A DNA stretch of 32,791 bases from Streptomyces filipinensis (GCF_014649495.1 NZ_BMTD01000037.1:1-32791); one strand, 5' to 3'. Counted from the first letter of the stretch, positions 14,937-22,734 are shown. The notes: generated by a model not told the origin, from the sequence alone. Program-made: numbers and translations.

Positions 14937-17267
14937 TCAGGTGCCGGGCAGTGCCTGTTCGGCCCAGATCGTCTTGCCCCGGCCCGTCTGCCGGCTGCCC
15001 CAGCGCTGGGTGAGCTGGGCGACCAGCAACAGTCCGCGGCCGCCCTCGTCGTAGGCGTGGGCCCGCCGCAGGTGCGGTGAGGTGGAACTGGCGTCGGAGA
15101 CCTCGCAGATGAGGGCGCGGTCGCGGATCAGCCGGAGCTGGATGGGCGGTTCGCCGTAGCGGATGGCGTTGGTGACGAGTTCGCTGACGACGAGTTCGGT
15201 GACGAAGGCGGCCTCGTCCAGCCCCCAGGCGGTCAGCCGCTCGCCGGCCGCCTGCCGCAGGACGGCGACCTGGGCGGGGTCGGGCGGGACGTCCCAGGTG
15301 GCGACGCGGTCGGCGCCGAGGGCGCGGGTGCGCGCCAGCAGCAGGGCGACGTCGTCGGCGTGCTGGTCGGGCAGGACGGCCTTGAGGACGTCGTCGCACA
15401 GGGCTTCCAGGGAGTCGGAGGGCGCGCTGAGGGCCCGGCGCAGCTCCTCGAGCGCACCGTCGGGGTCGCGGTCGCGGTTCTCGACGAGTCCGTCGGTGTA
15501 GAGCGCGACGACGGAGCCCTCGGGCAGTTCCAGTTCCGTCGCCTCGAACGGCAGCCCGCCGACGCCGAGGGGCGGTCCGGCGGTCATGGGGACGGGTTCC
15601 GCGGTGCCGCCGGGCAGGACGACGGCCGGGGCCGGGTGGCCGGCGGCGGCCAGGGCGAGCCGGCGGGACACGGGGTCGTAGACGGCGTACAGGCAGGTCG
15701 CGCCGAGTTCGGCGACTTCCTCACCGCTGTCGTCGGAGGTGAGGTGGGTGACCAGGTCGTCCAGGTGGGTGAGGAGTTCGTCGGGGGGCAGGTCGACGTC
15801 CGCGAGGGTGCGTACGGCCGTCCGCAGCCGGCCCATGGTGGCCGAGGACTGGATGCCGTGGCCGACCACGTCGCCGACGACCAGTCCGACCCGGCCGCCG
15901 GAGAGCGGGATGACGTCGAACCAGTCGCCGCCGATCCCGGCCAGCGAGCCACAGGGCAGGTAGCGGTGGGCCACTTCGACCGCGGCCTGCCCGGGCAGGC
16001 CGCGCGGCAGCAGGCTGTGCTGGAGGGCGAGCGCGGTGGAGCGTTCGCGGGCGAAGCGGCGGGCGTTGTCGATGCAGACGGCGGCGCGGCTGCCCAGTTC
16101 CTCGGCGAAGACGGCGTCGTCGGGGCCGTAGGCGTCGGGGTGGGCCATGCGGACGCAGACCGCGACGCCCAGGGTGGTGCCGCGGGCCCGCAGGGGGATC
16201 GCGATCAGGGAGTGGGCGCCCTGCCGGAAGGGGCGGCCCTCGGGTGAGCGTGTGTTGCGTTCGTGGAGCCATTCGGCGAACTCGGGCTCTCCGGCCTGGC
16301 TGAGCACGGCGTGGCCCTCGCGCAGGGCGCGGGTGGGCGGGGAGTCCAGGGAGTAGACATCCGTTCCGCCGATGGGGACGGCCGCCCCGGGGTTGCCCTC
16401 GCGGGTCGAGCCGTGGGCGACCCTGTGCAGGACGACACCGCCGGCCGGGGGCATCGGCGGCTCGTCCGCGCCGAGCACCCAGTCGAGCAGGCCGACGCTG
16501 GCGAAGTCGGCGTACCGCGGGACGAGGAGGTCGATCAGTTCCTCGGCGGTGCGCACCACGTCGAGGGTGGTTCCGATGCCGGTCGCCGCCTCGTTGAGCA
16601 GGGCGAGGCGGCGCCGGGCCCAGTACTGTTCGGTGTTGTCGAAGGCCGCCATGGCGACCCCGGTCAACTCGCCGGAGGCGGCGCGCAGCGGCCACATCTC
16701 GATGCTCCAGAGGTGTTCCCGGTTCAGCGCGGGGGCGTCGGCGAAGCTCTCGTAGCGGATGGGCCGGCCGGTCTCGGCGACCTCGCGGAGGTGGTTCAGG
16801 AAGCCCTGGTTGTATGCGGTGTCCCGCACGGTCTCGGGAAAGAACCGGCCGGTGAGCGCGGTCTCGGGGACGCCCATCACCTTGCAGGCGGTCTCGTTGA
16901 CGCGCAGATAGCGCTGCTGGAGGTCGAAGACCGACATGGACATGGAGGCCTGCTCGAAGGCCTCGGCGGCCAGGGGGGTGCCGGGCGGGTCCGCCGAGAC
17001 GACGTAGCCGGTGCTCTCCCCGTCGGCGCCGGCGACGGGGCAGGCGGTGAGGGCCACCTCGATGAGGTGGCCGTCGTGGTGGCGCAGTCGGACGGTTCCG
17101 GTACGTGCGGCGAGCGCGTCCGGCGGGAGGGGCCCGGCGAGCAGCTCGGCCGCGGGCCGGCCCACGACGTCCCCGGCCGGGCGGCCGGTGAGCCGCCGCG
17201 CGCCCTCGCTCCACCCGGTCACCGTGCCCAGGGCGTCGATGAACGCCACGACGGCGCGATGTTTCAT
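14937..17267 (-). CDS. PAS-PAS-GAF-PP2C (SpoIIE)-HATPase regulatory phosphatase
   Basis: This 776-residue protein combines two PAS domains (residues about 4-95 and 103-215), a GAF domain (about 230-410), a SpoIIE-type PP2C phosphatase (about 415-630; metal-binding Asp448/Asp451 in IGGDWFDVI and GDVVGHG at 465-471) and a C-terminal RsbW-like ATPase (about 650-775; ELVVSELVTNAIRYGEPP with the N-box Asn, and DEGGRGLLLV). In actinomycetes such proteins dephosphorylate anti-sigma antagonists and can also act as serine kinases, tuning SigB-type sigma factors to signals sensed by PAS/GAF. The ATG at 17267 with TGGAG upstream is preferred over the frame start at 17303. It overlaps the damaged ligase ORF tail to tail. 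A SigB/F/G-family sigma factor lies 9 kb away, but partnership is only a guess. Confidence 0.93.
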   Translation of the reverse strand: MKHRAVVAFIDALGTVTGWSEGARRLTGRPAGDVVGRPAAELLAGPLPPDALAARTGTVRLRHHDGHLIEVALTACPVAGADGESTGYVVSADPPGTPLAAEAFEQASMSMSVFDLQQRYLRVNETACKVMGVPETALTGRFFPETVRDTAYNQGFLNHLREVAETGRPIRYESFADAPALNREHLWSIEMWPLRAASGELTGVAMAAFDNTEQYWARRRLALLNEAATGIGTTLDVVRTAEELIDLLVPRYADFASVGLLDWVLGADEPPMPPAGGVVLHRVAHGSTREGNPGAAVPIGGTDVYSLDSPPTRALREGHAVLSQAGEPEFAEWLHERNTRSPEGRPFRQGAHSLIAIPLRARGTTLGVAVCVRMAHPDAYGPDDAVFAEELGSRAAVCIDNARRFARERSTALALQHSLLPRGLPGQAAVEVAHRYLPCGSLAGIGGDWFDVIPLSGGRVGLVVGDVVGHGIQSSATMGRLRTAVRTLADVDLPPDELLTHLDDLVTHLTSDDSGEEVAELGATCLYAVYDPVSRRLALAAAGHPAPAVVLPGGTAEPVPMTAGPPLGVGGLPFEATELELPEGSVVALYTDGLVENRDRDPDGALEELRRALSAPSDSLEALCDDVLKAVLPDQHADDVALLLARTRALGADRVATWDVPPDPAQVAVLRQAAGERLTAWGLDEAAFVTELVVSELVTNAIRYGEPPIQLRLIRDRALICEVSDASSTSPHLRRAHAYDEGGRGLLLVAQLTQRWGSRQTGRGKTIWAEQALPGT

Positions 17268-17345
17268 ATGCTCCAGGATGTTCCGATTGCTCCGGCACAT
17301 CAAGCGCGGGGCGGTCCCGGGGCGTCCGGCCCGGGACCGGAGTGG

Positions 17346-17813
17346 TCAGCCCTTGTGAGCACGCACAGCGGCGAGAGCCCGGTCGGCGTGGGTGTTCATC
17401 CGCAGTTCGCTGCGGACGATCTCCAGCACTGTGCGGTCCTGGGCGATCACGAAGGTGACGCGCTTCGTGGGCGCGAGGGAGAAGCCGCGCCGGACGCCGA
17501 ACCGCTCACGGACCACGCCGTCGGCGTCGGAGAGCAGCGGCATGCCGAGGCCGTGCCGGCCGGCGAACTCCTGCTGTTTGTCGACACTGTCCCCGCTGAT
17601 GCCGACGGGCCGGGCGCCGACGGCGGCGAATTCGGCGGCGAGGTCGCGGAAGTGGCAGGCCTCGGCGGTGCAGCCGGGAGTGAGCGCGGCCGGGTAGAAG
17701 AAGAGCACGACCGGGCCCTCGGTCAGCAGCTCGGTGAGCCGGCGGGTGGTGCCGGTCTCGTCGGGCAGGGCGAAGTCCTCGGCCTTGTCCCCGACCTCGA
17801 TGTGTTCGGTCAC
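17346..17813 (-). CDS. Peroxiredoxin, BCP/AhpC-TSA family
   Basis: The 155-residue thiol peroxidase has the peroxidatic Cys48 and a nearby second Cys53 in the motif TPGCTAEACHFRD, the arrangement of bacterioferritin-comigratory (PrxQ) proteins, so it should reduce hydrogen peroxide and organic hydroperoxides with thioredoxin. The thioredoxin-like fold is evident from VGDKAEDFALPDETG, GPVVLFFYPAALT, VGISGDSVDKQQEFAGRHGL and PLLSDADGVVRERFGV. The GTG at 17813 has GGAGGG upstream and overlaps the TGA of the DoxX-like gene (GTGA), so the two are co-translated. A longer frame to 17852 lacks a ribosome site. It is cytoplasmic, without signal peptide. Confidence 0.93.
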   Translation of the reverse strand: MTEHIEVGDKAEDFALPDETGTTRRLTELLTEGPVVLFFYPAALTPGCTAEACHFRDLAAEFAAVGARPVGISGDSVDKQQEFAGRHGLGMPLLSDADGVVRERFGVRRGFSLAPTKRVTFVIAQDRTVLEIVRSELRMNTHADRALAAVRAHKG

Positions 17814-18190
17814 GACCGTCCCTCCTCGCTCCGGGCGACTCCACGCGCCCACAGCACCAGTGGTACCTGCAGGGGCAGCCGGGCGAGGGCGGCCGTCCGC
17901 AGCGGCGCGGGCCGGTGCCGCCAGTCCACGGCCATCTGCACGTTCGCCGGGAACACCCCGACGAAGAAGGCCGCGGCGGCCTTCGCGGCGACCGTGCGCG
18001 TGCGGGGCACGGCGATCCCGGCCGCCAGCGCCAGCTCCAGGACTCCGCTGCCGTACGTCCAGGCCCTGGGCGGGCCCGGCAGCCGACGGGGAATGGTGGC
18101 ATCGAAGGGGCGAGGGGCGGCGAAGTGGGCGGCCCCGGCCGCGGCCAGCAGGCCGGCGAGCAGCAGGGGCGAGCGTTCGGACCGGGTCAC
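17810..18190 (-). CDS. DoxX-like small membrane protein
   Basis: The 126-residue protein has four hydrophobic stretches (PLLLAGLLAAAGAAHFAA; SGVLELALAAGIAVP; VAAKAAAAFFVGVFPANVQM; a C-terminal PLQVPLVLWARGVA), consistent with a DoxX/DoxD-like four-helix membrane protein. The segment FPANVQMAVDW is typical of the group. GTG 18190 follows a perfect AGGAGG five bases upstream, the best ribosome site in this part of the window. It forms an operon with the overlapping peroxiredoxin gene, which fits the known involvement of some DoxX proteins in redox defence; that role is inferred. A MarR regulator is encoded upstream on the same strand. Confidence 0.82.
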   Translation of the reverse strand: MTRSERSPLLLAGLLAAAGAAHFAAPRPFDATIPRRLPGPPRAWTYGSGVLELALAAGIAVPRTRTVAAKAAAAFFVGVFPANVQMAVDWRHRPAPLRTAALARLPLQVPLVLWARGVARSEEGRS

Positions 18191-18268
18191 GGTTCCTCCT
18201 GTGGTGGCCTGCCGCCGGATATTACTCGACGGTAGGCGCGGGGAGGCTGCCGCCCCGGACGTCGGCCG

Positions 18269-18796
18269 TCAGCAGGTGGTGACGGCGTCGTCGGCCTCCT
18301 GGCCGGAGTCCTCGTCGACCGCGCAGGCGGGGAAGTCGTCGACCATGCGGTGGAAGAGGGCCGCCATCTGCCGCAGGTCCTCGGGACGCCGGCCGGCGAG
18401 GGCGAGCTGCATGCCCCTGGCCCCCGCCTCGCGCACCCGGCCGACGGCGGCCTCCCGGCCCGCGTCCGTCAGCTGGATCCGCTGGGCCCGGCGGTCGACG
18501 GGGTCCGGGAGGCGCGTGACGTGTCCGGCCCGCTGCAGCTGCTGCACGGTTCGCGTGACATGGGAGGCCTCCACACCCAGGCGCTGTGCCGGCTCGCCCG
18601 GCCGCAACGGTTCGGAGTCGGCGATCTGCCGCAGCAGGGCCACCGCGGCCCGGTCCAGCGGTACGCCGGCCGGCGCCATCAGCGGCTCGTGCCGCCGGGC
18701 CCGGGTACCGAGATAGGTGACGCGCGCCAGGGCCCGCTCGATCTCGACGACCTCCGGGGACGCGCAAGGCATGTCGGACAGCGATTCCGCGGGCAT
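18269..18796 (-). CDS. MarR-family transcriptional regulator
   Basis: The 175-residue protein (from ATG 18796) has the MarR winged helix: VALLRQIADSEPLRPGEPAQ, the recognition helix in VEASHVTRTVQQLQRAGHVT and the wing RLPDPVDRRAQRIQLTDAG. The C-terminal dimer helices are shorter than usual. The ribosome site is weak, and a second ATG at 18772 is possible; a frame extending to 18961 reads through non-coding sequence. A 19-base imperfect palindrome lies 15 bases upstream of the start and may mediate autoregulation. The downstream genes on the same strand (DoxX-like protein and peroxiredoxin, 78 bases on) are plausible targets, as many MarR proteins respond to oxidants or phenolics. Confidence 0.9.
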   Translation of the reverse strand: MPAESLSDMPCASPEVVEIERALARVTYLGTRARRHEPLMAPAGVPLDRAAVALLRQIADSEPLRPGEPAQRLGVEASHVTRTVQQLQRAGHVTRLPDPVDRRAQRIQLTDAGREAAVGRVREAGARGMQLALAGRRPEDLRQMAALFHRMVDDFPACAVDEDSGQEADDAVTTC

Positions 18797-18810
18797 GTCC
18801 GTGAAATATC

Positions 18811-18829
18811 TAGTTGCGTAAGTCAAGTA
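18811..18829. promoter_or_regulatory. Imperfect palindrome upstream of marR-type gene
   Basis: TAGTTGCGTAAGTCAAGTA is a 19-base dyad with six of nine pairs matching (arms TA-TTG/CAA-TA), in an AT-richer patch just before the regulator gene. It is similar in size to MarR sites and overlaps a TTGACT hexamer on the minus strand. Confidence 0.4.
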
Positions 18830-19037
18830 ATTTCCCGGGCGTGCGCGGAGACGGACCGGACGGCGGGACGCCTCCCCGCCACAGAGCCGATGGGCCACCT
18901 GTGTCGCGCGGGCCCGTCCCGGGGGACGTCCCGGCCGTCCCAGGGGACGACGGGACGGCATGCCGGCGGCCGGTCACGGACACGCTGACTGTCGTGATCA
19001 CTCCTCGTGGTCACGAGAACGACAGCCGGAGGCTTCC

Positions 19038-19613
19038 ATGATCCGACGGACCTTCAAGAGCGGGCTGCTGGCCGCGGTCGCGGTGCTCGCACTCCTGCCC
19101 ACGGCGGCGGGGGCCACCGCGGCCGACGCCACCACCCAGCACCCGGTACCCGGCGCCGTCGTCCAGTACGACGCCCACCACCGCGCACACATCACGCACC
19201 GCTTCCACCACCGCACCCACCTCCGCCGGCACCACACGCGCCGCGTGCACCGCCTCGCCCCCCGGGGAGTGGCGTACCGATCCCTCCCGCGGACGTCGGC
19301 CTACCGCTTCGCCGCCTTCACGGCGCCCTACCGCCTGCAGTACCGCCTCGTGGCGCAGTGGGTGCCGTACCGCCATGTCGTCCCCACCAACGGTCGCGTC
19401 ACCACCCGGTACCTCCGGCTCAACGTCCGCTCCGGGCCCGGCACCGGCTACCGGGTGATCGGCCACCGGCACCCGGGCCGGCGCCTGGCGCTCGCCTGCA
19501 GGACGCGCGGCTCCTCGGTGCACGGGAACCGCACCTGGTACCGGCTCTCGCACCACCGGGGCTACGTCTCGGCGCGCTACGTCCGCGCCGACCGCGCTCT
19601 CCCCTGGTGCTGA
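19038..19613 (+). CDS. Secreted SH3-domain protein with His/Arg-rich linker
   Basis: The 191-residue protein starts at ATG 19038 with CCGGAGG upstream. Residues 1-30 are a Sec signal peptide (MIRRTFKSG, then a Leu/Ala/Val core, cleavage near ATA-AD). Residues 47-71 contain ten histidines and many arginines. The C-terminal part, about residues 122-185, is a bacterial SH3 domain: YLRLNVRSGPGTGYRVIG, then a GNRTWYRLSHHRGYVSARYV ending. Bacterial SH3 domains often bind peptidoglycan peptides, so the mature protein may attach to the cell wall; the histidine-rich linker could bind metal ions or RNA/DNA. Both roles are inferred. It is monocistronic and followed by a strong hairpin. Confidence 0.88.
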   Translation: MIRRTFKSGLLAAVAVLALLPTAAGATAADATTQHPVPGAVVQYDAHHRAHITHRFHHRTHLRRHHTRRVHRLAPRGVAYRSLPRTSAYRFAAFTAPYRLQYRLVAQWVPYRHVVPTNGRVTTRYLRLNVRSGPGTGYRVIGHRHPGRRLALACRTRGSSVHGNRTWYRLSHHRGYVSARYVRADRALPWC

Positions 19614-19641
19614 CGGTACGTCAGCTCCGCACCACAGACCA

Positions 19642-19679
19642 CCGAAGGCCCGTTCGACGACCCCCGAACGGGCCTTCGG
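19642..19679 (+). terminator. Strong hairpin terminator after SH3-protein gene
   Basis: CCGAAGGCCCGTTCG and CGAACGGGCCTTCGG form a perfect 15-base-pair stem with an 8-base loop, 28 bases after the stop. No U-run follows, as is usual in Streptomyces. Confidence 0.9.
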
Positions 19680-19718
19680 TACGTCCGCGCTTCACCTTCC
19701 TCCTACCTCACCGTGTGT

Positions 19719-19731
19719 TGCGGTCACCGCA
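19719..19731. promoter_or_regulatory. Short perfect palindrome upstream of DUF2690 regulator
   Basis: TGCGGT-C-ACCGCA is a perfect 13-base dyad 68 bases before the DUF2690 gene. It could be an autoregulatory site for that HTH protein or a chance GC palindrome. Confidence 0.25.
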
Positions 19732-19798
19732 CTCCGGGAAGTCATTCCGGCATCAGGGGCTAAAACGCCCATAGCGGAAAGGGAGTCGAGGACGCACG

Positions 19799-20584
19799 AT
19801 GCGGCACCCCCAAGCAGCGACCACGCCGGACGAGCCACTGGTGGCGGGACTGCGCGAACTGAAGGACCGTACGGGGCTGAGCCTGGCGGCGCTGGCCGCG
19901 CGCACCCCGTACAGCAAGTCCGCGTGGCACCGCTATCTGTCCGGCGGCGCATCGCCGCCCAGACCCGCCGTGGAGGCGCTCTGCCGCCTCGCGGGCACCG
20001 ATCCCGCCGCCGTACTGGCCCTCTGGGAGGCCGCGGAGGTGCCCCCGCCCACGGCCACGCCCCACACGCCCCGCCGTAGGCGGCTGTTCGGGTGGCTGCC
20101 GGCGTGGCGCGCGCCCTGGCTGCCGCTGTCCGCGCTCGCGCTGTTCGGGGCGGCGACGGCGGTGACCGCCGCCGTCACGCTGTCCGAACGCCCGGGCAGC
20201 GCGCCCGCCGCACAGCACCTGCCGGCGGTGCCGCGCTGTCACGGCCGGTCCTGCCAGGGTGCGCTGCCCGACGCGTCGGCGTGCGCGCGGGACGCGCGGA
20301 CCACGAGCACGGTCAGCGGCCCGGCCTACACCGTCCTGCTGCGCTACTCGCCGGCCTGCGGCACCGTCTGGTCCCAGGTGCGGCTGCGGTCGGCCAAGGC
20401 GCGCGAGGTGTCGGTGCGGGCCGGCCAGGACGTCCTGTCGGCCCGCTACCCGGCGGACGACCCGGCCGGGAACAGCAGCCCCATGCTCTCGGTGGCCTCG
20501 CCGCGGGGCGTGGAGGCGTGCGCCGAGGTGGACGAGGAGCTGGCGTGCACGGGCCTGGAGGCGGAGCCGGACGCGCAGGGGTGA
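19799..20584 (+). CDS. Membrane-anchored XRE/HTH protein with DUF2690 domain
   Basis: The 261-residue protein has a cytoplasmic helix-turn-helix (residues about 12-80; LSLAALAARTPYSKSAWHRY, then LSGGASPPRPAVEALCRLAG), a basic stretch RRRRLFG, one membrane segment (about 107-127) and an extracytoplasmic domain with the DUF2690 cysteine pattern (Cys147 and Cys152 in PRCHGRSCQG, Cys162) and the strand YTVLLRYSPACGTVWSQVRL. It is thus a one-component sensor candidate linking an external, disulfide-bonded domain to DNA binding. Start ATG 19799 follows GTCGAGG. The external ligand and target genes are unknown; it stands alone between a terminator and the convergent LysR gene. Confidence 0.88.
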   Translation: MRHPQAATTPDEPLVAGLRELKDRTGLSLAALAARTPYSKSAWHRYLSGGASPPRPAVEALCRLAGTDPAAVLALWEAAEVPPPTATPHTPRRRRLFGWLPAWRAPWLPLSALALFGAATAVTAAVTLSERPGSAPAAQHLPAVPRCHGRSCQGALPDASACARDARTTSTVSGPAYTVLLRYSPACGTVWSQVRLRSAKAREVSVRAGQDVLSARYPADDPAGNSSPMLSVASPRGVEACAEVDEELACTGLEAEPDAQG

Positions 20585-20661
20585 GAGGTCGCAGTACGTC
20601 ACCGGCTCGCCGTCGGCGACGGCCTTCTCCATCGCCGCGCCGAGGTCGGCCACCTCGAACA

Positions 20662-20678
20662 AGAATGACAACAATTCT
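20662..20678. other. AT-rich dyad between convergent genes
   Basis: AGAAT-GACAACA-ATTCT is a 17-base inverted repeat in a locally AT-rich patch between the 3' ends of the DUF2690 and LysR genes, where an operator is not expected. See findings. Confidence 0.4.
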
Positions 20679-20713
20679 GTCCGCGCTTCTGGCGCGGCTG
20701 CGCAACGAGCGGC

Positions 20714-21571
20714 TCAGGCCGTCCGGTACAGCTCGCTGAGCAGTTCGAGGACCGCCTGGAGGGCCGGGGGCGGGTCGTCACGCCACCAGGCGAGGCGTAC
20801 GGCGACGGGTTCGGCGTCGCGCACCGGGCGGTAGACGACCCCGGGCCGCGGGTACTGGTTGGCGGTCGACTCGGCGGTGACGCCGATGCCGCGTCCGGCG
20901 GCGATGACGGTGAGCCAGTCGTCCACGTCGTGCGTCTCCTCGACGGAGGGACGGGCGTCCGGCGGCCACAACTCCGGGGTGGTGGTGCCGGTACGCCGGT
21001 CGACGAGGAGGATCCGCCCGGTGAGGTCGGCCAGCCGTACGGACCGGCGCCGGGCCAGCGGATCGTCGGCGGCCATCGCGCACAGCCGGCGTTCCAGGCC
21101 CACGATGGCCGTGTCGAACCGCCGGTCCTCCAGCGGCCGGCGCACCACCGCGAGATCGCAGGCGCCCTCGCCGAGACCGGCCGACGCCGTGTTGACGCGG
21201 ACGAGGTGCAGATCGACCCCGGGGTGGGCGGCGGTCCAGCGCCGCTGGAAGGCGACGGTGTGGCGGCCGACCGCCGACCATGCGTAGCCGATCCGCAGCC
21301 GGGTGTGCCCCGAGGCGGCCTCCTGGACCAGGGCGGCGACGTCAGCCAGCACCCGCCGGGCCTGCACCACCACCCGCAGCCCGGTCGCGGTCGGTGTCAC
21401 CTCGCGCGAGGTGCGCCGCAACAGCCGTACGCCCAGGGCCCGTTCGAGTGAGGCGAGAGTACGGGAGACGGCGGCCTGGGAGACACCCAGGGCGATCGCG
21501 GCGTCGGTGAAGGTGCCCTCGTCGACGATGGCGACGAGACAGCGCAGCTGCCGCAGGTCGATGTCATCCAT
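20714..21571 (-). CDS. LysR-family transcriptional regulator
   Basis: The 285-residue LysR-type regulator has its winged HTH at residues 2-60 (LRQLRCLVAIVDEGTFTDAA, VSQAAVSRTLASLERALG) and a substrate-binding domain from about residue 90 (TRLRIGYAWSAVGRHTVAF, ACDLAVVRRPLEDRRFDTAI, WLTVIAAGRGIGVTAESTAN). ATG 21571 is chosen because it places the HTH at the very N-terminus; the frame extending to 21628 would overlap the operator region. It is divergent from the EamA exporter at 21640, the classic layout in which the LysR protein controls the neighbouring gene. Two T-N11-A boxes lie between them, one covering its own start codon. Confidence 0.94.
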   Translation of the reverse strand: MDDIDLRQLRCLVAIVDEGTFTDAAIALGVSQAAVSRTLASLERALGVRLLRRTSREVTPTATGLRVVVQARRVLADVAALVQEAASGHTRLRIGYAWSAVGRHTVAFQRRWTAAHPGVDLHLVRVNTASAGLGEGACDLAVVRRPLEDRRFDTAIVGLERRLCAMAADDPLARRRSVRLADLTGRILLVDRRTGTTTPELWPPDARPSVEETHDVDDWLTVIAAGRGIGVTAESTANQYPRPGVVYRPVRDAEPVAVRLAWWRDDPPPALQAVLELLSELYRTA

Positions 21572-21584
21572 ACGCTCAGCGTAT
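21570..21584. promoter_or_regulatory. LysR-type box 1, palindrome over the regulator start
   Basis: ATACGC-TCA-GCGTAT is a perfect 15-base inverted repeat containing T-N11-A (21571-21583), the LysR-type recognition form. It overlaps the regulator's start codon, which would allow autorepression. Confidence 0.6.
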
Positions 21585-21598
21585 AGACCGGCGGGCAT

Positions 21599-21613
21599 AT
21601 GCATTTTGTGCAA
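21599..21613. promoter_or_regulatory. LysR-type box 2 upstream of the exporter
   Basis: ATGCATTTTGTGCAA contains T-N11-A (21600-21612) with arms TGCA/TGCA. Its centre is 29 bases from that of box 1, so the two could bind one tetramer, and it lies 27 bases before the EamA start. Confidence 0.5.
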
Positions 21614-21639
21614 GTGGGCGCGCGGCACAGCATGCGGGC

Positions 21640-22536
21640 ATGCGACGCACTCTCGAACGCCCGGCCGCGGCCGGGCCCGCGGCCACGGTCCCTCCCCTGC
21701 CCCAGGCCCGGCGGCTCGCCGGGGTGGCCGCCATGGTCGGCAGCGGACTGTCCAACCAGACCGGCGCCGCCGTGGGGGCGCTGGCCTTCCCGGTGCTCGG
21801 TCCCCTCGGCGTGGTGGCGGTGCGTCAGTACGTCGCCGCGCTCGCCCTGCTGGCCGTGGGCCGGCCCCGGCTGCGGAGCTTCACCTGGCGGCAGTGGTGG
21901 CCCGTCCTGCTGCTGGCCGGGGTGTTCGGCACGATGAACCTCAGCCTGTACAGCGCCGTCGACCGGATCGGTCTGGGCCTCGCGGTGACCCTGGAGTTCC
22001 TCGGGCCGCTCGCCGTCGCGCTGGCCGCGTCGAGGCGCCGGCTGGACGCGGCGTGCGCGCTGCTCGCCGCGGCCGGAGTCGTGGTCCTGATGCGGCCGCG
22101 TCCCGCCGCCGACTACACCGGGATGGCCCTCGGCCTGGTCGCCGCGTGCTGCTGGGCGTCGTACATCCTGCTCAACCGCCTTGTGGGGCGGCGCATCCCC
22201 GGGGCGCAGGGTGCGGCGGCGGCCGCGACGGTCTCCGCGCTGGCCTTCCTGCCCGTGGGCGTCGCCGTCGCGCTGCGCCACACGCCGACGGCCGGTGCGG
22301 TGCTGTGCGCGGTGACGGCCGGTCTCCTGTCCTCAGCCGTGCCCTACCTCGCGGACCTGCTGACGCTGCGCCATGTGCCCGCGCAGACCTTCGGCCTCTT
22401 CATGAGCGTCAACCCGGTCCTGGCCGCGATGGTCGGCTGGGTGGTGCTCGGGCAGAGTCTGGGCGGCGCGGAGTGGTCGGGCATCGGGGCTGTGGTGCTG
22501 GCCAACGCGGTGAGCATCGCGACGACGCGAACCTGA
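21640..22536 (+). CDS. EamA/RhaT-family (DMT) exporter
   Basis: The 298-residue membrane protein belongs to the drug/metabolite transporter superfamily. About ten hydrophobic segments form two repeated EamA halves: the first from about residue 27 to 150 (GVVAVRQYVAALALLAVGRP; LEFLGPLAVALAASRR; ACALLAAAGVVVLMRP) and the second from about 158 to 295 (GLVAACCWASYILLNRLVG; LMSVNPVLAAMVGWVVLGQS). The first LEFLGPLAVALAASRR and later YLADLLTLRHVPAQTFGLF resemble RhtA-type threonine/homoserine exporters; amino-acid or drug efflux is therefore likely but unproved. The ATG start has only a weak ribosome site (GCGGGC). Control by the divergent LysR protein is inferred. Confidence 0.92.
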   Translation: MRRTLERPAAAGPAATVPPLPQARRLAGVAAMVGSGLSNQTGAAVGALAFPVLGPLGVVAVRQYVAALALLAVGRPRLRSFTWRQWWPVLLLAGVFGTMNLSLYSAVDRIGLGLAVTLEFLGPLAVALAASRRRLDAACALLAAAGVVVLMRPRPAADYTGMALGLVAACCWASYILLNRLVGRRIPGAQGAAAAATVSALAFLPVGVAVALRHTPTAGAVLCAVTAGLLSSAVPYLADLLTLRHVPAQTFGLFMSVNPVLAAMVGWVVLGQSLGGAEWSGIGAVVLANAVSIATTRT

Positions 22537-22580
22537 GGAGGGAGCCGGCCGAGGGGTGCGCGGACCGCGATCCGGCCGGC

Positions 22581-22602
22581 CCGGCCCGGGAGCACGGGCC
22601 GG
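22581..22602 (+). terminator. Hairpin after the EamA exporter gene
   Basis: CCGGCCCG and CGGGCCGG form an 8-base-pair GC stem with a 6-base loop, 44 bases after the EamA stop. No U-run follows. Confidence 0.5.
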
Positions 22603-22734
22603 TACAGGTTCGCGAGGGCGCATCGACGTGCGGCTCCGGCGCGGGGGCGCGCGCCCAGCCGTCCCCCACGGTGCCCCCGCCGCCCGGTCCGGTCCCCCCT
22701 CCGTGGCCGTCAGCCGACGGCCTCCCGCCAGGCG

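Noticed and set aside
20609..20623. GCCGTCG-G-CGACGGC palindrome as terminator
   Set aside because: A one-base loop cannot form a normal hairpin, and such GC palindromes are common in this DNA.
21599..21937. Plus-strand 112-codon frame starting before the EamA gene
   Set aside because: It is an out-of-frame shadow of the EamA coding sequence.
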